Of a stretch of 64,000 bases of DNA, positions 34,993 to 44,199 are shown piece after piece. Every line of letters starts with the position of its first letter. Position 1 is the first letter of the stretch. Origin of the DNA: Planctomycetota bacterium (GTDB taxonomy: Bacteria; Planctomycetota; Planctomycetia; Planctomycetales; Planctomycetaceae); the NCBI GenBank assembly GCA_023417655.1, contig JAEZFD010000021.1, forward strand, positions 9,593 through 73,592. The letters are read 5' to 3'. A program made the position numbers and the translations under genes. The notes beneath the pieces were generated by a model that saw only the letters and a list, made by a program, of their open reading frames with translations, was not told the DNA's origin and ran no database searches.

Positions 34993-36438
34993 TCAGACTG
35001 TGACCTGTTTATGATAGCGTTCGATGGCGTTCCTGAGCTCTCGCAAGTTGACTGGAGGTCGCAGAACGAGTGCTCGCTCTGGCTCAGCGACCTGGACCTG
35101 TGCCGTTTTCAATGATTCTCCCAGAGCGAGAACGACGGGCACCCGTTGCCCTGACGTCACCTGCAGCGCCTTCTGAAAATCCTCAATTGCCCGTTGCCCG
35201 GTCGCATCGCCAAACAGGACGACCCCATTAGGGACAAGCGTTTTCAGCCGTGCGAGAGCACGATCAGGGTCTCCGAGCAGCAGCACGCGATACCCATGCT
35301 TATTGAAGTAATCGCGGAGAATGTCCTGCGATTTCTCACGATGCTCGACCATGAGAATGACCTTCTCATCGGCCGTGGACTTCTGGCTCGCGGATCCGCT
35401 GGCTTCTGCGTGACCTGACTGTCTCATGGCCACTTCAAGATCCGAGTTCAGTTCCGCAGCAGATTGATATCGATCAGACGGTGAGACCTGCAGCAAGCGA
35501 TCCACGATTGCGGCGACGGCATTGGGAATGGTCCTGTCGACCGAAGTGATCATCGGGATGTCGCGATAGCGACTGAATTCACGTCGTTCCTCACGGACCT
35601 TGGTCGGTGCGTAAGGAGGCTCCCCGGTCAACAGTTCAAACAGGATTGTCCCTAGGAAGAAGAGGTCGCTTCGCGGGTCATTTTTCGGTGCCCCGGTATT
35701 CTTTTCCAGCGTCGAGTATTCGATGGCCTGTGCGACCTGCACCCGTTGCTTCGCTCCTGCCGGAAGGTCATCTGTCGCGAGACCAAAATCAATGAGCTTG
35801 GCGACACCCTGACTGCTCATGAGAACATTGCTAAGCTTGAGATCCCGGTGCGTCAGCCCTTGGGCCAAGGCCGCCTCCAGAGCTCGTCCCAGTTGCAGGC
35901 CATACTGCAGTGCTTCCGTGGGCTGGAGGCGTCCTCTCACTTTGAGGAAGTCCTTTAGAGTTCCCCCTTCCACGAACTCCATGATGATGTAATGCAGCGA
36001 ACCACTCGCCCCCACATCATAAGTGGCAACGATATTCGGATGTTTCAGCCGCTGGCCGATTTCCCCTTCCCGGCGAAAGAGCTGAACTGCATCAGGGTCT
36101 TTTCTCCATCTGTCACGAAGGATCTTGATCGCGACAGTCTGCCTGTTCGCAATCCGTTCGCCCCGATACAGGCGTGCGAAGCTTCCTGCCGCGTTGTAAT
36201 AGAGGAGCTTGCAATTGCCGATCACCAGCTGGTCGGACTCCCCCTTCTCGATCTTCTGAACCTGAAAAGAGGTCAGCGTTCCCTGCAATTCCAGGTGCTT
36301 GAGAAGATCCGCCGGAGTACTCCCCGACGGCAAGGCAGACCGAACCTGACGCACCGCCTGAGGGCTCATTAACTGCAAGCGGACCAGTTCGGTCGTCAAC
36401 TCATCGAGAGATCTCATGCCGCGGGGAAGAGAAGACAT
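34993..36438 (-). CDS. Ser/Thr protein kinase with receiver-like C-terminal domain
   Basis: 481 residues from ATG 36438 (36417 also possible; ribosome sites are weak and the frame is open to 36552). An N-terminal helical segment of about 70 residues (LTTELVRLQLMSPQAVRQV) is typical of planctomycete kinases. The kinase domain looks active: VAIKILRD (Lys105), HRDLKLSN (Asp199, with Leu replacing the usual Pro), DFG (217-219), and the APE region shifted. No transmembrane helix is seen. Residues about 360-480 look like a receiver fold (VILMVEHREKSQDIL, VVLFGDATGQ, VPVVLALGES, RPPVNLRELRNAIE), but the acidic pair at the N-terminal strand is missing and the phosphorylation Asp is offset, so it may be a pseudo-receiver. 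Confidence 0.88.
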   Translation of the reverse strand: MSSLPRGMRSLDELTTELVRLQLMSPQAVRQVRSALPSGSTPADLLKHLELQGTLTSFQVQKIEKGESDQLVIGNCKLLYYNAAGSFARLYRGERIANRQTVAIKILRDRWRKDPDAVQLFRREGEIGQRLKHPNIVATYDVGASGSLHYIIMEFVEGGTLKDFLKVRGRLQPTEALQYGLQLGRALEAALAQGLTHRDLKLSNVLMSSQGVAKLIDFGLATDDLPAGAKQRVQVAQAIEYSTLEKNTGAPKNDPRSDLFFLGTILFELLTGEPPYAPTKVREERREFSRYRDIPMITSVDRTIPNAVAAIVDRLLQVSPSDRYQSAAELNSDLEVAMRQSGHAEASGSASQKSTADEKVILMVEHREKSQDILRDYFNKHGYRVLLLGDPDRALARLKTLVPNGVVLFGDATGQRAIEDFQKALQVTSGQRVPVVLALGESLKTAQVQVAEPERALVLRPPVNLRELRNAIERYHKQVTV

Positions 36439-36628
36439 GACCATCCGAGTTGTACAGAGAGAAAGCGTCTCGCTGAAGGGGGAGGTGGCAATTGACTCCG
36501 CTGAGATCCGGCCGCCATTCTTAAGAATGGGGGTCGCTTTGCCCATCTCCAACGGAACTCCGCTGGAAGCATCTTAAGCCCCCATTTCTCTCTTCGTCAA
36601 ACAGGAACTTCAGATTTGCGGCACCGCT

Positions 36629-37092
36629 TCAGGTCCCCTTTGGAGTCCACATCTGCACAAGTTCAAAAGACGCCCCGGGACTTGTTTGAGTCCGCTGAAG
36701 TAACGCCACTGCAGATGTGGGGAACGCAATCGTGATTCCGGCAGAACGCGTCAGATATTCTTCCATCCCCGGGTTATGCCCAACCCAAAGAGAGAGACGT
36801 TCAAAGGGGGCGTGCTGCAGCATGTCCTCCCAAACTTCGGGCTCACAATGATAGAGCGCCGGTTCGGTCGTGATGTCCGAAATGCCGAGCTCTTCTCGAA
36901 GGATTTCGGCCGTCTGTTGCGCCCGAACTGCGGAAGACGCCACAATGGACTCGGGGACCAGCCCCTCTCACGAAGGAGACCTGCCATTCTCAACACGTCA
37001 CGTCGCCCGCGGTTCTTCAGAGGACGATCGTGATCCGAGAGAGATGGAAACTTCCAGGAAGATTTTCCATGTCGCATCAGCAGGACATGCAT
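36629..37092 (-). pseudogene. sixA: SixA-like phosphohistidine phosphatase, frameshifted
   Basis: A histidine-phosphatase-superfamily gene split across two frames. The 5' part from ATG 37092 encodes VLLMRHGKSSW, PLKNRGRRDVLRMAGLLRERG. The 3' part, in the next frame, encodes VPESIVASSAVRAQQTAE, WVGHNPGMEEYL and runs to 36629. Joining them at the short G run on the minus strand (plus-strand 36961-36965, GCCCC) by adding one base gives a continuous protein of about 155 residues with both catalytic histidines (RHG and GHN). It is either a real one-base deletion, a sequencing error, or slippage-dependent expression. SixA removes phosphate from histidine phosphotransfer proteins in E. coli. Confidence 0.85.
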
Positions 37093-37142
37093 CGGCGATC
37101 TCTTCGCAACACTGATTCTTCCAATACTGAATCAGTGACGAC

Positions 37143-37808
37143 TTAGAACGCCCCAATGACGAGAGCTTGCTGAAGAATCAGAAGGGCGGATGCCGTGATG
37201 CCAACGGTCACGTTGTCGTTCCATTTTGTCGGCAATGTCTCGACAAGGGCACAGATCATCGCGACTGGACAGACAACGGTCATCGCGGTGAACAGAGTAA
37301 CGCTCGGTGAAGCCTCGATCCAATACAGCAGGGAGGCCGCGATGGTACCGACGACCATGAAGGCGAATAAGCCGGCCACCGATTTTCGGGGGTTCCAAGC
37401 GAGCCGTGGCCCTCTCGTCAGAAGTCCACACAGCGTCGCGGATCCATCACCAAAGGAGATGATCGCCGCAACCGCAAGTGGAATCTCCAAGGTTCCCCGG
37501 AGCAGCAGGGACAGAAACATGAGTGGAATGACGTATCCCAGAATCGGCGAGTAATCTTCGTGACGGGATCTCGCATACACGTGCTGATACCGCATCGCGA
37601 GAAAGCCGGGAACAAGAATTCCAACGCCGACGATCAGGCACATCACCCAGAGCCGGACCACTTCCTGATGAGGAATCAGAGGAAGCGCGAAGGCGATTAC
37701 ACCGGGTAGGAAGTGCCATAACCGACGCCGCGTCTCTTGAGCCCCAAGACGGTCTGTCAGCGAGATGACAACGTTGGGATTCCAGCTGATCGAAGAAGTA
37801 TTCTGGGC
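37143..37808 (-). CDS. Polyprenol/diacylglycerol-kinase-like (DGK1/VTE5/SEC59) membrane protein
   Basis: 221 residues from ATG 37808; in-frame sequence back to 37892 has no better start. About six hydrophobic helices. The CTP-dependent lipid-kinase family signature is visible: ETRRRLWHFLPGVIAFALP at the start, then ISFGDGSATLCGLL and LAWNPRKSVAGLFAF. These match the conserved GDGxA...G and WNxxKSxxG motifs of dolichol, phytol and diacylglycerol kinases. It would phosphorylate an isoprenoid or lipid alcohol at the inner membrane. It is 50 bases upstream of the sixA-like gene on the same strand. Confidence 0.85.
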   Translation of the reverse strand, partial: AQNTSSISWNPNVVISLTDRLGAQETRRRLWHFLPGVIAFALPLIPHQEVVRLWVMCLIVGVGILVPGFLAMRYQHVYARSRHEDYSPILGYVIPLMFLSLLLRGTLEIPLAVAAIISFGDGSATLCGLLTRGPRLAWNPRKSVAGLFAFMVVGTIAASLLYWIEASPSVTLFTAMTVVCPVAMICALVETLPTKWNDNVTVGITASALLILQQALVIGAF

Positions 37809-38324
37809 CATAACAGGGTGGATTCCGCGTTGATTCGAATGCCACGCGATCCTTGACTCCGTTCCTGACCTGAGCGTGACGGAATGACTCAAGAGCCTCG
37901 GTTCGCTCAGCGAACCGACCGTTTTGGCTTTCGATTTCGAGGAACTTCAACAGAGGCGAATTTCCTCGCCGCCCCATTCAGGATCGCTGCAAAATGTCGC
38001 CGACCAATGCCTTCAGTGCGGAGCGGAGAGGTAAGAAACTGATCTTGGCGCTCCACGAGCATTCCAGGCCTCGAATCACACATCGTCATTTCTCCCGTGG
38101 GGGTTCTGAACGATCTGTCGGATTCGCAAGGGCCATGCCTACCAGCGACCAGTTACGACAGTTCTTACGGTTTCAGACTGTTCCGGAGAGAGAGTAATGT
38201 CACGCAAATTCTGCAAGAATTCATGGTGACTGGCCTTCGGGGCAGTGTTATGGCAGAACTTTCAAAAATCTCGACACCTTTTTGACGCTGCGTTTTGAAG
38301 CAGACCAGCATGTCGGACGAGCGA
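37809..38324. other. Intergenic region between M16 peptidase and lipid-kinase-like gene
   Basis: About 515 bases without a convincing gene. One short perfect hairpin (CGGTTCGC/GCGAACCG, 37899-37917, three-base loop) and a ten-codon frame starting at 38196 after a GGAGAGAG ribosome-like site are the only features; neither is strong. Confidence 0.35.
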
Positions 38325-39551
38325 TCAGGTTGCTTTATGGGGGCCCAGCTGAGCGACCGTCTGGTGCTCCAAGGGGTATTCATTCAGGAGATCCCTGAGA
38401 TCCGACAACGTCATGTTGCGCAGGCGTTGCAGATCATCCTGAACGCTCCGGTATTGACGTTGCGCCAGCCAGTTCCCCCCGAGCGATGAAAGACGCCCCA
38501 TGGGCCGCTCACTTGAGAGAACAACGCGTGAGGCCACCTTGTTACGGGCCTGATCAAACTCTTCCTGAGTCGGCCCCGTCCGATTGAATTCATGAAGAAT
38601 TGAGTGAATCAATTCAAGATTGCGGTCTGTCTCTTCCGGTTGACAGCAGAGATAGGTCATCCACGTCCCACAGCCATCGAAATCGGTGTAGTTCAGGTCA
38701 CAACTTTCTGCGAGACCTGATTCCACCAACTCCCAATACAGCCGCCCACTGCCGTCGTCCCCAATAATCGTCGCGAGAATCTCAGCAGCGTATCTGCGTT
38801 CATCCTGAGCGGAGGGAGCGTTCCCCAGCATCATAACGTGCTGCTGATGCATCTCCTCTCGCACCTGGCTGACATTCGCAAGGCAGGGAGTCGCTTCGAC
38901 CCGCGCCCGCCCCGGGACCCCTCGTTGCCAGTGACCGCACTCTCGTTTTGCGAGTTCCAGCAGATGCTCGAAGTCAACGTTCCCCGTCGCAGCCAGAATC
39001 AGATTTCCGGCTCCATAACGGGCCTCATGATAGGCACGCATCTGCGCTGCAGTCAGCCGCGTAATGGTGTCGGTCGTCCCCAGTACGATTTGCCCGAGAG
39101 GGTGTCCTTGGAAATGGCGCATCATCGCCTGTTCATAGACACTGAAGGTCGGCATGTCGTCATACATGCCGATCTCTTCGAGAATGACTTTCTTCTCGAC
39201 TTCGAAATCCTCTTCCCGCAGGCTCGGGCGCATCATCGCCGTCAGCAGACTCATTGTCTGATCGACGTACTCAGGCAGAATCGCGGCGTAATAGATGGTG
39301 GATTCTTCACTGGTACTGGCGTTGTAATTGGCCCCCAGCTCGTCAAAGATCCGATTCACATCTTCTGCGGAGTATCGGTCATCTCCCTTGAAGGCCATGT
39401 GCTCCAGAAAGTGGCTGACTCCGTTGACGACAGGATCTTCATCACGAGCCCCTGTCTGTACGAAAAAGCCGAGTGCCGCACTCTGCGCATCCGGGTTCGT
39501 TTCGGCGATGATTTCCAGACCGTTGTCGAGCGTGACGTGATGAAACTGCAT
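38325..39551 (-). CDS. M16-family zinc metallopeptidase
   Basis: 408 residues from ATG 39551 (AAAGAG upstream), the usual length of a single-chain bacterial M16 peptidase of the PqqL/YmxG/mitochondrial-processing type. The inverted zinc motif HFLEH is at residues 47-51, with the downstream conserved Glu in FEVEKKVILEEI. C-terminal half keeps the second M16 fold, with LIHSILHEFNRTGPTQEEFDQARN. No signal peptide, so probably cytoplasmic. Followed by an intergenic gap; upstream gene on the same strand is unrelated in sequence. Confidence 0.92.
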   Translation of the reverse strand: MQFHHVTLDNGLEIIAETNPDAQSAALGFFVQTGARDEDPVVNGVSHFLEHMAFKGDDRYSAEDVNRIFDELGANYNASTSEESTIYYAAILPEYVDQTMSLLTAMMRPSLREEDFEVEKKVILEEIGMYDDMPTFSVYEQAMMRHFQGHPLGQIVLGTTDTITRLTAAQMRAYHEARYGAGNLILAATGNVDFEHLLELAKRECGHWQRGVPGRARVEATPCLANVSQVREEMHQQHVMMLGNAPSAQDERRYAAEILATIIGDDGSGRLYWELVESGLAESCDLNYTDFDGCGTWMTYLCCQPEETDRNLELIHSILHEFNRTGPTQEEFDQARNKVASRVVLSSERPMGRLSSLGGNWLAQRQYRSVQDDLQRLRNMTLSDLRDLLNEYPLEHQTVAQLGPHKAT

Positions 39552-39713
39552 GATCTCTTTCAAACCGGAATCTCCGCGTTCCAATGCGGAACACGGCAAA
39601 CGTGAGCCTAATGAAAAGTCCGAAGGTCCTCGATGGAACCGGAAGACCGCGTCAGCTCCGAATGGAGGCCGCGGTCTCTGTCAATCCGTTAGAGTGAAGA
39701 TGGTCGAAACGTT

Positions 39714-41468
39714 TTACGGAAGCGAGATACGGGAATACGCTTTCAGTCCCTCTTCATCGACCGTTGAAATCGTGACGTTGAGGAACAGAGGTTCTGTGAT
39801 CAGTTCTGCCGGAGGAAAATTCTCGCTTTTGATGGGAAGAGAGCTCTCCGGTCCCAGCTGGCCCTGTTCGCGCAACCCAAGTTCGAAGAAGCCAACCAGC
39901 ATCGGCATCCAGCCCAGAAGTTCGCGATAGGTCTGGGTCGGGTCAGAAATCACAACTGAAGTCATTTCTTTCGGGAGCAGTTCAAGGGCATCTGCGAGGT
40001 CGGTCTCAAAGGACCAGCTGTACAGGTCGCCAGACATTCTCAACGCCTGCGCCCGGGTCGCCTGAGGAATTGCACCGAAGATCAGAAAGTCTTCGCGAAT
40101 CGTCAGCGTCGGATTCAGAATCGGGAATTTCGGGAGTTCGATCCGGAATTGCGTCTCATCTTCGCCGATTTTTTTCACGATGCGCAGGGCATCCTCATCC
40201 CGCATGCCGGCCTCTTTCTGAAGCCGTGCCAGCAGTTTATCAACGCAGTCTGCAAAGACTTTTGGATCATTCAAACTGACGACCGCCACACTTCCCAGCC
40301 AGTGGCTCCCCTGCCCGAGGTCGGTATACAGACAGTTCAGAGAACCGAGGGAATTGAACAGGTCTTCCGGGCGAAATCCGAAGTCGTCTTCAAACGTCTG
40401 CAGAGTCGAGTCGATTCTGGCAACGTCCTCGTCTGATTTGAGAGCAGCCAGTTCACGGGCGATTGTCGAAAGGGTCGAATAGGCCGGGCCCCAGTCAAAG
40501 CTCTTTACGACAATCCCCACTTGATTCAGTGGAATCGCCGGAAGATCCTCAAAAGTGAATGTCGGCTGATCCAACAGCGACATCAGTCCCTTCCGTTCGC
40601 CGGGAGCGGCAATCACGACTTCAGACCAGAGCGCGGAATCGCGGAAACCACTCAGGACCGCCAGATGGTCGAATGTCTCAAGTCCGAGGATCTCAACGAT
40701 CTGTTTGAAAGGGACAGGATCCTGATCCGGATTGATGGGAAGCGGAACGTCAGCGAATGCCTCACTGAGAGACTGGAAGTCGAACCAGAGCACCGTCGTC
40801 AGCTCAAATTCCGTTTCAGGTTCGGCATAAACATCGAAGAGGCGATGCTCCAAGAGATTCTTCCGCTTCCCGGTCGCGACGGCAATCTCGGATGCGATGG
40901 CATTCATGCCGAATGTGATGACGAGATGCTCGCCTTCCTGCCACCACCCAAGATCGACCTGCGCGTTTGGTAGTTTCACAAACTTGATATCGCGTCCCTG
41001 AACCCGAGTCGACAGAACTTCAAATTTCTCGGGATCAATGGAAGTGAGGAGACCCGCGAGAATGTCCACCCCTTCTCCGGCATTCGGGACAACAATCGTC
41101 CCCCAAAGTCCGAGCGGCCCGGGTGTCGGAGGATCAACAGCAATGCTGAGGAAGAACCCAAAGTCATTCAAATGGTCGAGCGTCATGTTCAGTTCGCTCG
41201 AAGGACTCTGACTGCTCATCGCAGCGACTGACTCAGAAATAAACGCTGCCAGGCCGCTCTCGTAAATCGCCTGATAGGCGGCTGTTTCCTTAAAGGCCTT
41301 CAGGTGGTTGTTGATCCCGTCGGCTCGCAGATACAGAACGGTTTCGGCCGGAAGCAGTTCATGAGGTTCCTGCGCCAGAGTGGCATTTGAAGAAAGGCCC
41401 CCCATTCCTGACAGAGTGCCCATCAGCAATGCGACCCAGAAAAATATTTGCTGAAATCTGGCTGTCAT
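39714..41468 (-). CDS. Secreted hypothetical protein (DUF3352-like)
   Basis: 584 residues with a signal peptide (FFWVALLMGTLSGMGGLSSNATLAQ). I do not assign a function. The mature protein opens with HELLPAETVLYLRADGINNH, the pattern of planctomycete and cyanobacterial DUF3352-type proteins, and continues as alternating beta-rich and helical segments with repeats of the form LNDFGFFLSIAVD and ITFGMNAIASEI. No catalytic motif, lipobox or membrane helix beyond the signal. Likely periplasmic. The last residues TISTVDEEGLKAYSRISLP end the fold cleanly. Confidence 0.75.
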   Translation of the reverse strand: MTARFQQIFFWVALLMGTLSGMGGLSSNATLAQEPHELLPAETVLYLRADGINNHLKAFKETAAYQAIYESGLAAFISESVAAMSSQSPSSELNMTLDHLNDFGFFLSIAVDPPTPGPLGLWGTIVVPNAGEGVDILAGLLTSIDPEKFEVLSTRVQGRDIKFVKLPNAQVDLGWWQEGEHLVITFGMNAIASEIAVATGKRKNLLEHRLFDVYAEPETEFELTTVLWFDFQSLSEAFADVPLPINPDQDPVPFKQIVEILGLETFDHLAVLSGFRDSALWSEVVIAAPGERKGLMSLLDQPTFTFEDLPAIPLNQVGIVVKSFDWGPAYSTLSTIARELAALKSDEDVARIDSTLQTFEDDFGFRPEDLFNSLGSLNCLYTDLGQGSHWLGSVAVVSLNDPKVFADCVDKLLARLQKEAGMRDEDALRIVKKIGEDETQFRIELPKFPILNPTLTIREDFLIFGAIPQATRAQALRMSGDLYSWSFETDLADALELLPKEMTSVVISDPTQTYRELLGWMPMLVGFFELGLREQGQLGPESSLPIKSENFPPAELITEPLFLNVTISTVDEEGLKAYSRISLP

Positions 41469-41762
41469 CTCGGAAGTCCTGTTGAAACATTCGGAATACG
41501 GTTTCCTGCCGAAACAAGTACAATCAGCAGATCAAACTCGCAACACTGGTCAATGAAATCTTACCAGTCTGCTGTCGGCTCGCCTCCAGGGAACCCGTTC
41601 TTTTGAGCGTATGCCCTGACTGTCAGAGTTTCGAGAGGTGAGATGAGCAGACTGGACGAACGGTCGTAGAATGCCGTAGAAACCTGTCTTCGAGCCCGAA
41701 AATTGCTTCGGTCGCCCCTCGTAACGGCGGCCTCCGATTGTTTTCAGAAAGCATTAAGCGTC

Positions 41763-43946
41763 ATGCAGATTCAGCTTCCAGACGGAACATTGAAGGACTA
41801 TCCCGCCGGTTCATCCGCACTTGATGTGGCGCGATCAATCGGGGAGCGACTTGCCAATGCGACAATTGCCGCCGAAGTGAACGGTCAGATTGTCGATGCC
41901 GCCCGTCCACTCAATGAATTCACGGATGCTGATCCGATCCCGCTGAAGCTGCTGACCAACAAGGATGCCGCTGCTCTGGGAGTCCTGCGACATTCCTGCG
42001 CTCACGTCATGGCTCGGGCGGTGATGCGAGTTTACAAAGGTGTCGGACTCGCTTTCGGTCCGACCACCGGAGCAGGCTTCTACTACGACTTCGATCTTGA
42101 AACGCCGATCAGCGAGGAAGATTTCCCCCGCATCGAAGCAGAGATGGAAGACATCATCAAAGCAGCCGAGCCGTTCGAACGGTTCTCTCTGAGCCGCGAT
42201 GAAGCGGTGAAGTTCGTCGGCGGGTTGAATCAGGAACTCAAGACGGAACACATTCAGACAGGTCTGGCCGACCATGAGACCTTGAGCTTCTATCGACAGG
42301 GGGAATTTGTCGACCTCTGTCGGGGCCCGCACATCCCGGACTCCGGACGCATCAAGGCCTTCAAACTGCTGAGCGTGGCTGGTTCCTACTGGAAGGGCGA
42401 TGCGAACAATCGTCGTCTGCAGCGACTCTATGGGACCGCGTTCTTCGACAAGAAGGACCTGCAGGCCCATCTCGACCTCGTCGAAGAAGCTCGCCGTCGC
42501 GATCATCGCGTCCTCGGAAAGCAGCACAACCTGTTTACCATCTCGAATGATGTCGGTCAGGGAATGTGTCTGTGGCTCCCCAAAGGTGCGACCGTCCGCG
42601 CTCTGCTCGAAGACTTCATCAAGCAGGAGCTGCTCAAGCGCGGTTACGATCCGGTCTATTCACCGCACGTCGGTCGAGTGGAACTCTACGAAATCAGCGG
42701 TCACTTCCCGTACTACCGCGATTCCCAGTTTGCTCCGATTTTCGGGCACCCGGCCGGACAGCTGGTCGACAACTGGAAGCAGGCTCTCGTTGCCAATGAA
42801 CTCTCCGAGAAGTTTGAAACCGACTTCCTCGCCACTGCCGTCGACCTGGGATGTCCATTCCAGGATTATCCCAAAGCGGCCAGCAACGACGACAAGCTTG
42901 CTTACCTTGTGAAGTGGGAAAAGCAGCAGGAACGTTACCTGCTGAAGCCGATGAACTGCCCCCACCACGTCCAGATGTACAAGGCACAGCCACGGTCGTA
43001 CCGTGACCTGCCTGTCCGACTGGCTGAGTTCGGAACCGTCTACCGTCACGAGCAGTCGGGCGAGCTAAACGGGATGCTCCGGGTCCGGGGACTCACTCAG
43101 GACGATGCTCACCTGTTCTGCACTCCGGAACAGGTCGAACAGGAGTTCAAGGAAACTCTCGATCTCGTGAAGTACGTCCTCGCCAGTGTTGGACTGGAAG
43201 ACTATCGGGTGCAGCTCTCCAAGCGAGATCCGCTCTCTGATAAATACGTTGGCTCCAAGGAACTCTGGGACAACGCGGAAGAGACGCTCCGTCGCGTCCT
43301 GCAGGAAAGCGGCCTGAACTTCACCGAGTGTGAAGGCGAAGCCGCTTTCTACGGACCGAAGGCCGACTTCATGGTCCGAGACGCCATCGGTCGCGAATGG
43401 CAGCTCGGGACCGTGCAGCTCGACTACAACCTGCCTGAGCGGTTCAAGCTCGAGTACGTCGGAGCCGACAATGCCACGCACCGCCCTGTGATGATCCACC
43501 GCGCTCCGTTCGGTTCGATGGAGCGATTCGTCGGCATGTTGATCGAGCACTTTGCCGCAGCCTTCCCGCTCTGGCTCGCTCCGGAACAAGTCCGCATCCT
43601 GGGTCTGAATGACGAAATGCTGGAATACTGCGAGTCAATCAAGAAACAGCTGCAGCAGGCCGGATTCCGCGTCACGATCGACCGCCAGTCGGCAAACGTG
43701 AAGAAGAAAATCCGCGACGCTCAGCTCGACCTGATTCCATATATGCTGGTCGTTGGACCGAAGGATCGCGATCAGGGAGGCGTCTCCGTCCGCGACCGTA
43801 TCGACGGTGATCTCGGATTCATGACCATCGCTGACGCCATTGCCAAACTGACGGCCGAACGTGATTCCCGTGTCATCCGGCAGGCAGTGAAGCGATCATT
43901 CACCGGATTCCAGGATTCAGGCGAAGCAACCGCTTCCGATTACTGA
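41763..43946 (+). CDS. thrS: Threonyl-tRNA synthetase with lineage-specific insertion
   Basis: 727 residues from ATG 41763 (the open frame starts at 41703 without family similarity). It charges tRNA-Thr. N-terminal TGS domain (MQIQLPDGTLKDYPAGSSAL), then the editing domain with RHSCAHVMARAV and LCRGPHIPDSG. The class II core follows with motif-1 region SGHFPYYRDS (312-321), KPMNCPHH (394-401), motif 2 TVYRHEQSGEL and motif 3 region RAPFGSMERFVGMLIEH, then the anticodon-binding domain. Between residues 320 and 392 there are about 60 residues more than in E. coli or Bacillus ThrRS. A strong terminator follows. No T-box leader is visible. Confidence 0.97.
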   Translation: MQIQLPDGTLKDYPAGSSALDVARSIGERLANATIAAEVNGQIVDAARPLNEFTDADPIPLKLLTNKDAAALGVLRHSCAHVMARAVMRVYKGVGLAFGPTTGAGFYYDFDLETPISEEDFPRIEAEMEDIIKAAEPFERFSLSRDEAVKFVGGLNQELKTEHIQTGLADHETLSFYRQGEFVDLCRGPHIPDSGRIKAFKLLSVAGSYWKGDANNRRLQRLYGTAFFDKKDLQAHLDLVEEARRRDHRVLGKQHNLFTISNDVGQGMCLWLPKGATVRALLEDFIKQELLKRGYDPVYSPHVGRVELYEISGHFPYYRDSQFAPIFGHPAGQLVDNWKQALVANELSEKFETDFLATAVDLGCPFQDYPKAASNDDKLAYLVKWEKQQERYLLKPMNCPHHVQMYKAQPRSYRDLPVRLAEFGTVYRHEQSGELNGMLRVRGLTQDDAHLFCTPEQVEQEFKETLDLVKYVLASVGLEDYRVQLSKRDPLSDKYVGSKELWDNAEETLRRVLQESGLNFTECEGEAAFYGPKADFMVRDAIGREWQLGTVQLDYNLPERFKLEYVGADNATHRPVMIHRAPFGSMERFVGMLIEHFAAAFPLWLAPEQVRILGLNDEMLEYCESIKKQLQQAGFRVTIDRQSANVKKKIRDAQLDLIPYMLVVGPKDRDQGGVSVRDRIDGDLGFMTIADAIAKLTAERDSRVIRQAVKRSFTGFQDSGEATASDY

Positions 43947-43977
43947 TCCGATCACGCAGCAGAACTGATTTCGGTAT

Positions 43978-44011
43978 AGGGGAGTCTCAACAAGGCTCCC
44001 CTCTTTTTTTT
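43978..44011 (+). terminator. Rho-independent terminator of thrS
   Basis: AGGGGAG (43978-43984) pairs with CTCCCCT (43996-44002), followed by C and eight T residues, 32 bases past the stop. Confidence 0.93.
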
Positions 44012-44140
44012 GCACCGCCGGAGAAACAAGGCTGTCAGCTGCCGCTGCTGCCGGTCGCTGTTCGGTGTGAAAACCAGCGCTATCAACGCAAGCCGCCGCC
44101 CCCTGCAAGCAGGAGACGGCGGGCGGACCGAAATCAATTG

Positions 44141-44179
44141 TTCTGTGATGCTGTTCGGTAATACTGTTCCGTGATGCTG
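44141..44179. repeat. Three tandem 13-base repeats
   Basis: Units TTCTGTGATGCTG, TTCGGTAATACTG and TTCCGTGATGCTG lie head to tail (44141, 44154, 44167) between two converging genes. The consensus is TTCNGTRATRCTG. They follow a GC-rich hairpin region at about 44092-44128. Confidence 0.7.
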
Positions 44180-44199
44180 AACAGACAGCGGGGACTCGA

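Noticed and set aside
38196..38228. Ten-codon leader peptide after a GGAGAGAG site
   Set aside because: No downstream regulated gene on the plus strand and no attenuator hairpins.
41469..41762. T-box leader before thrS
   Set aside because: No T-box sequence, specifier hairpin or antiterminator is visible.
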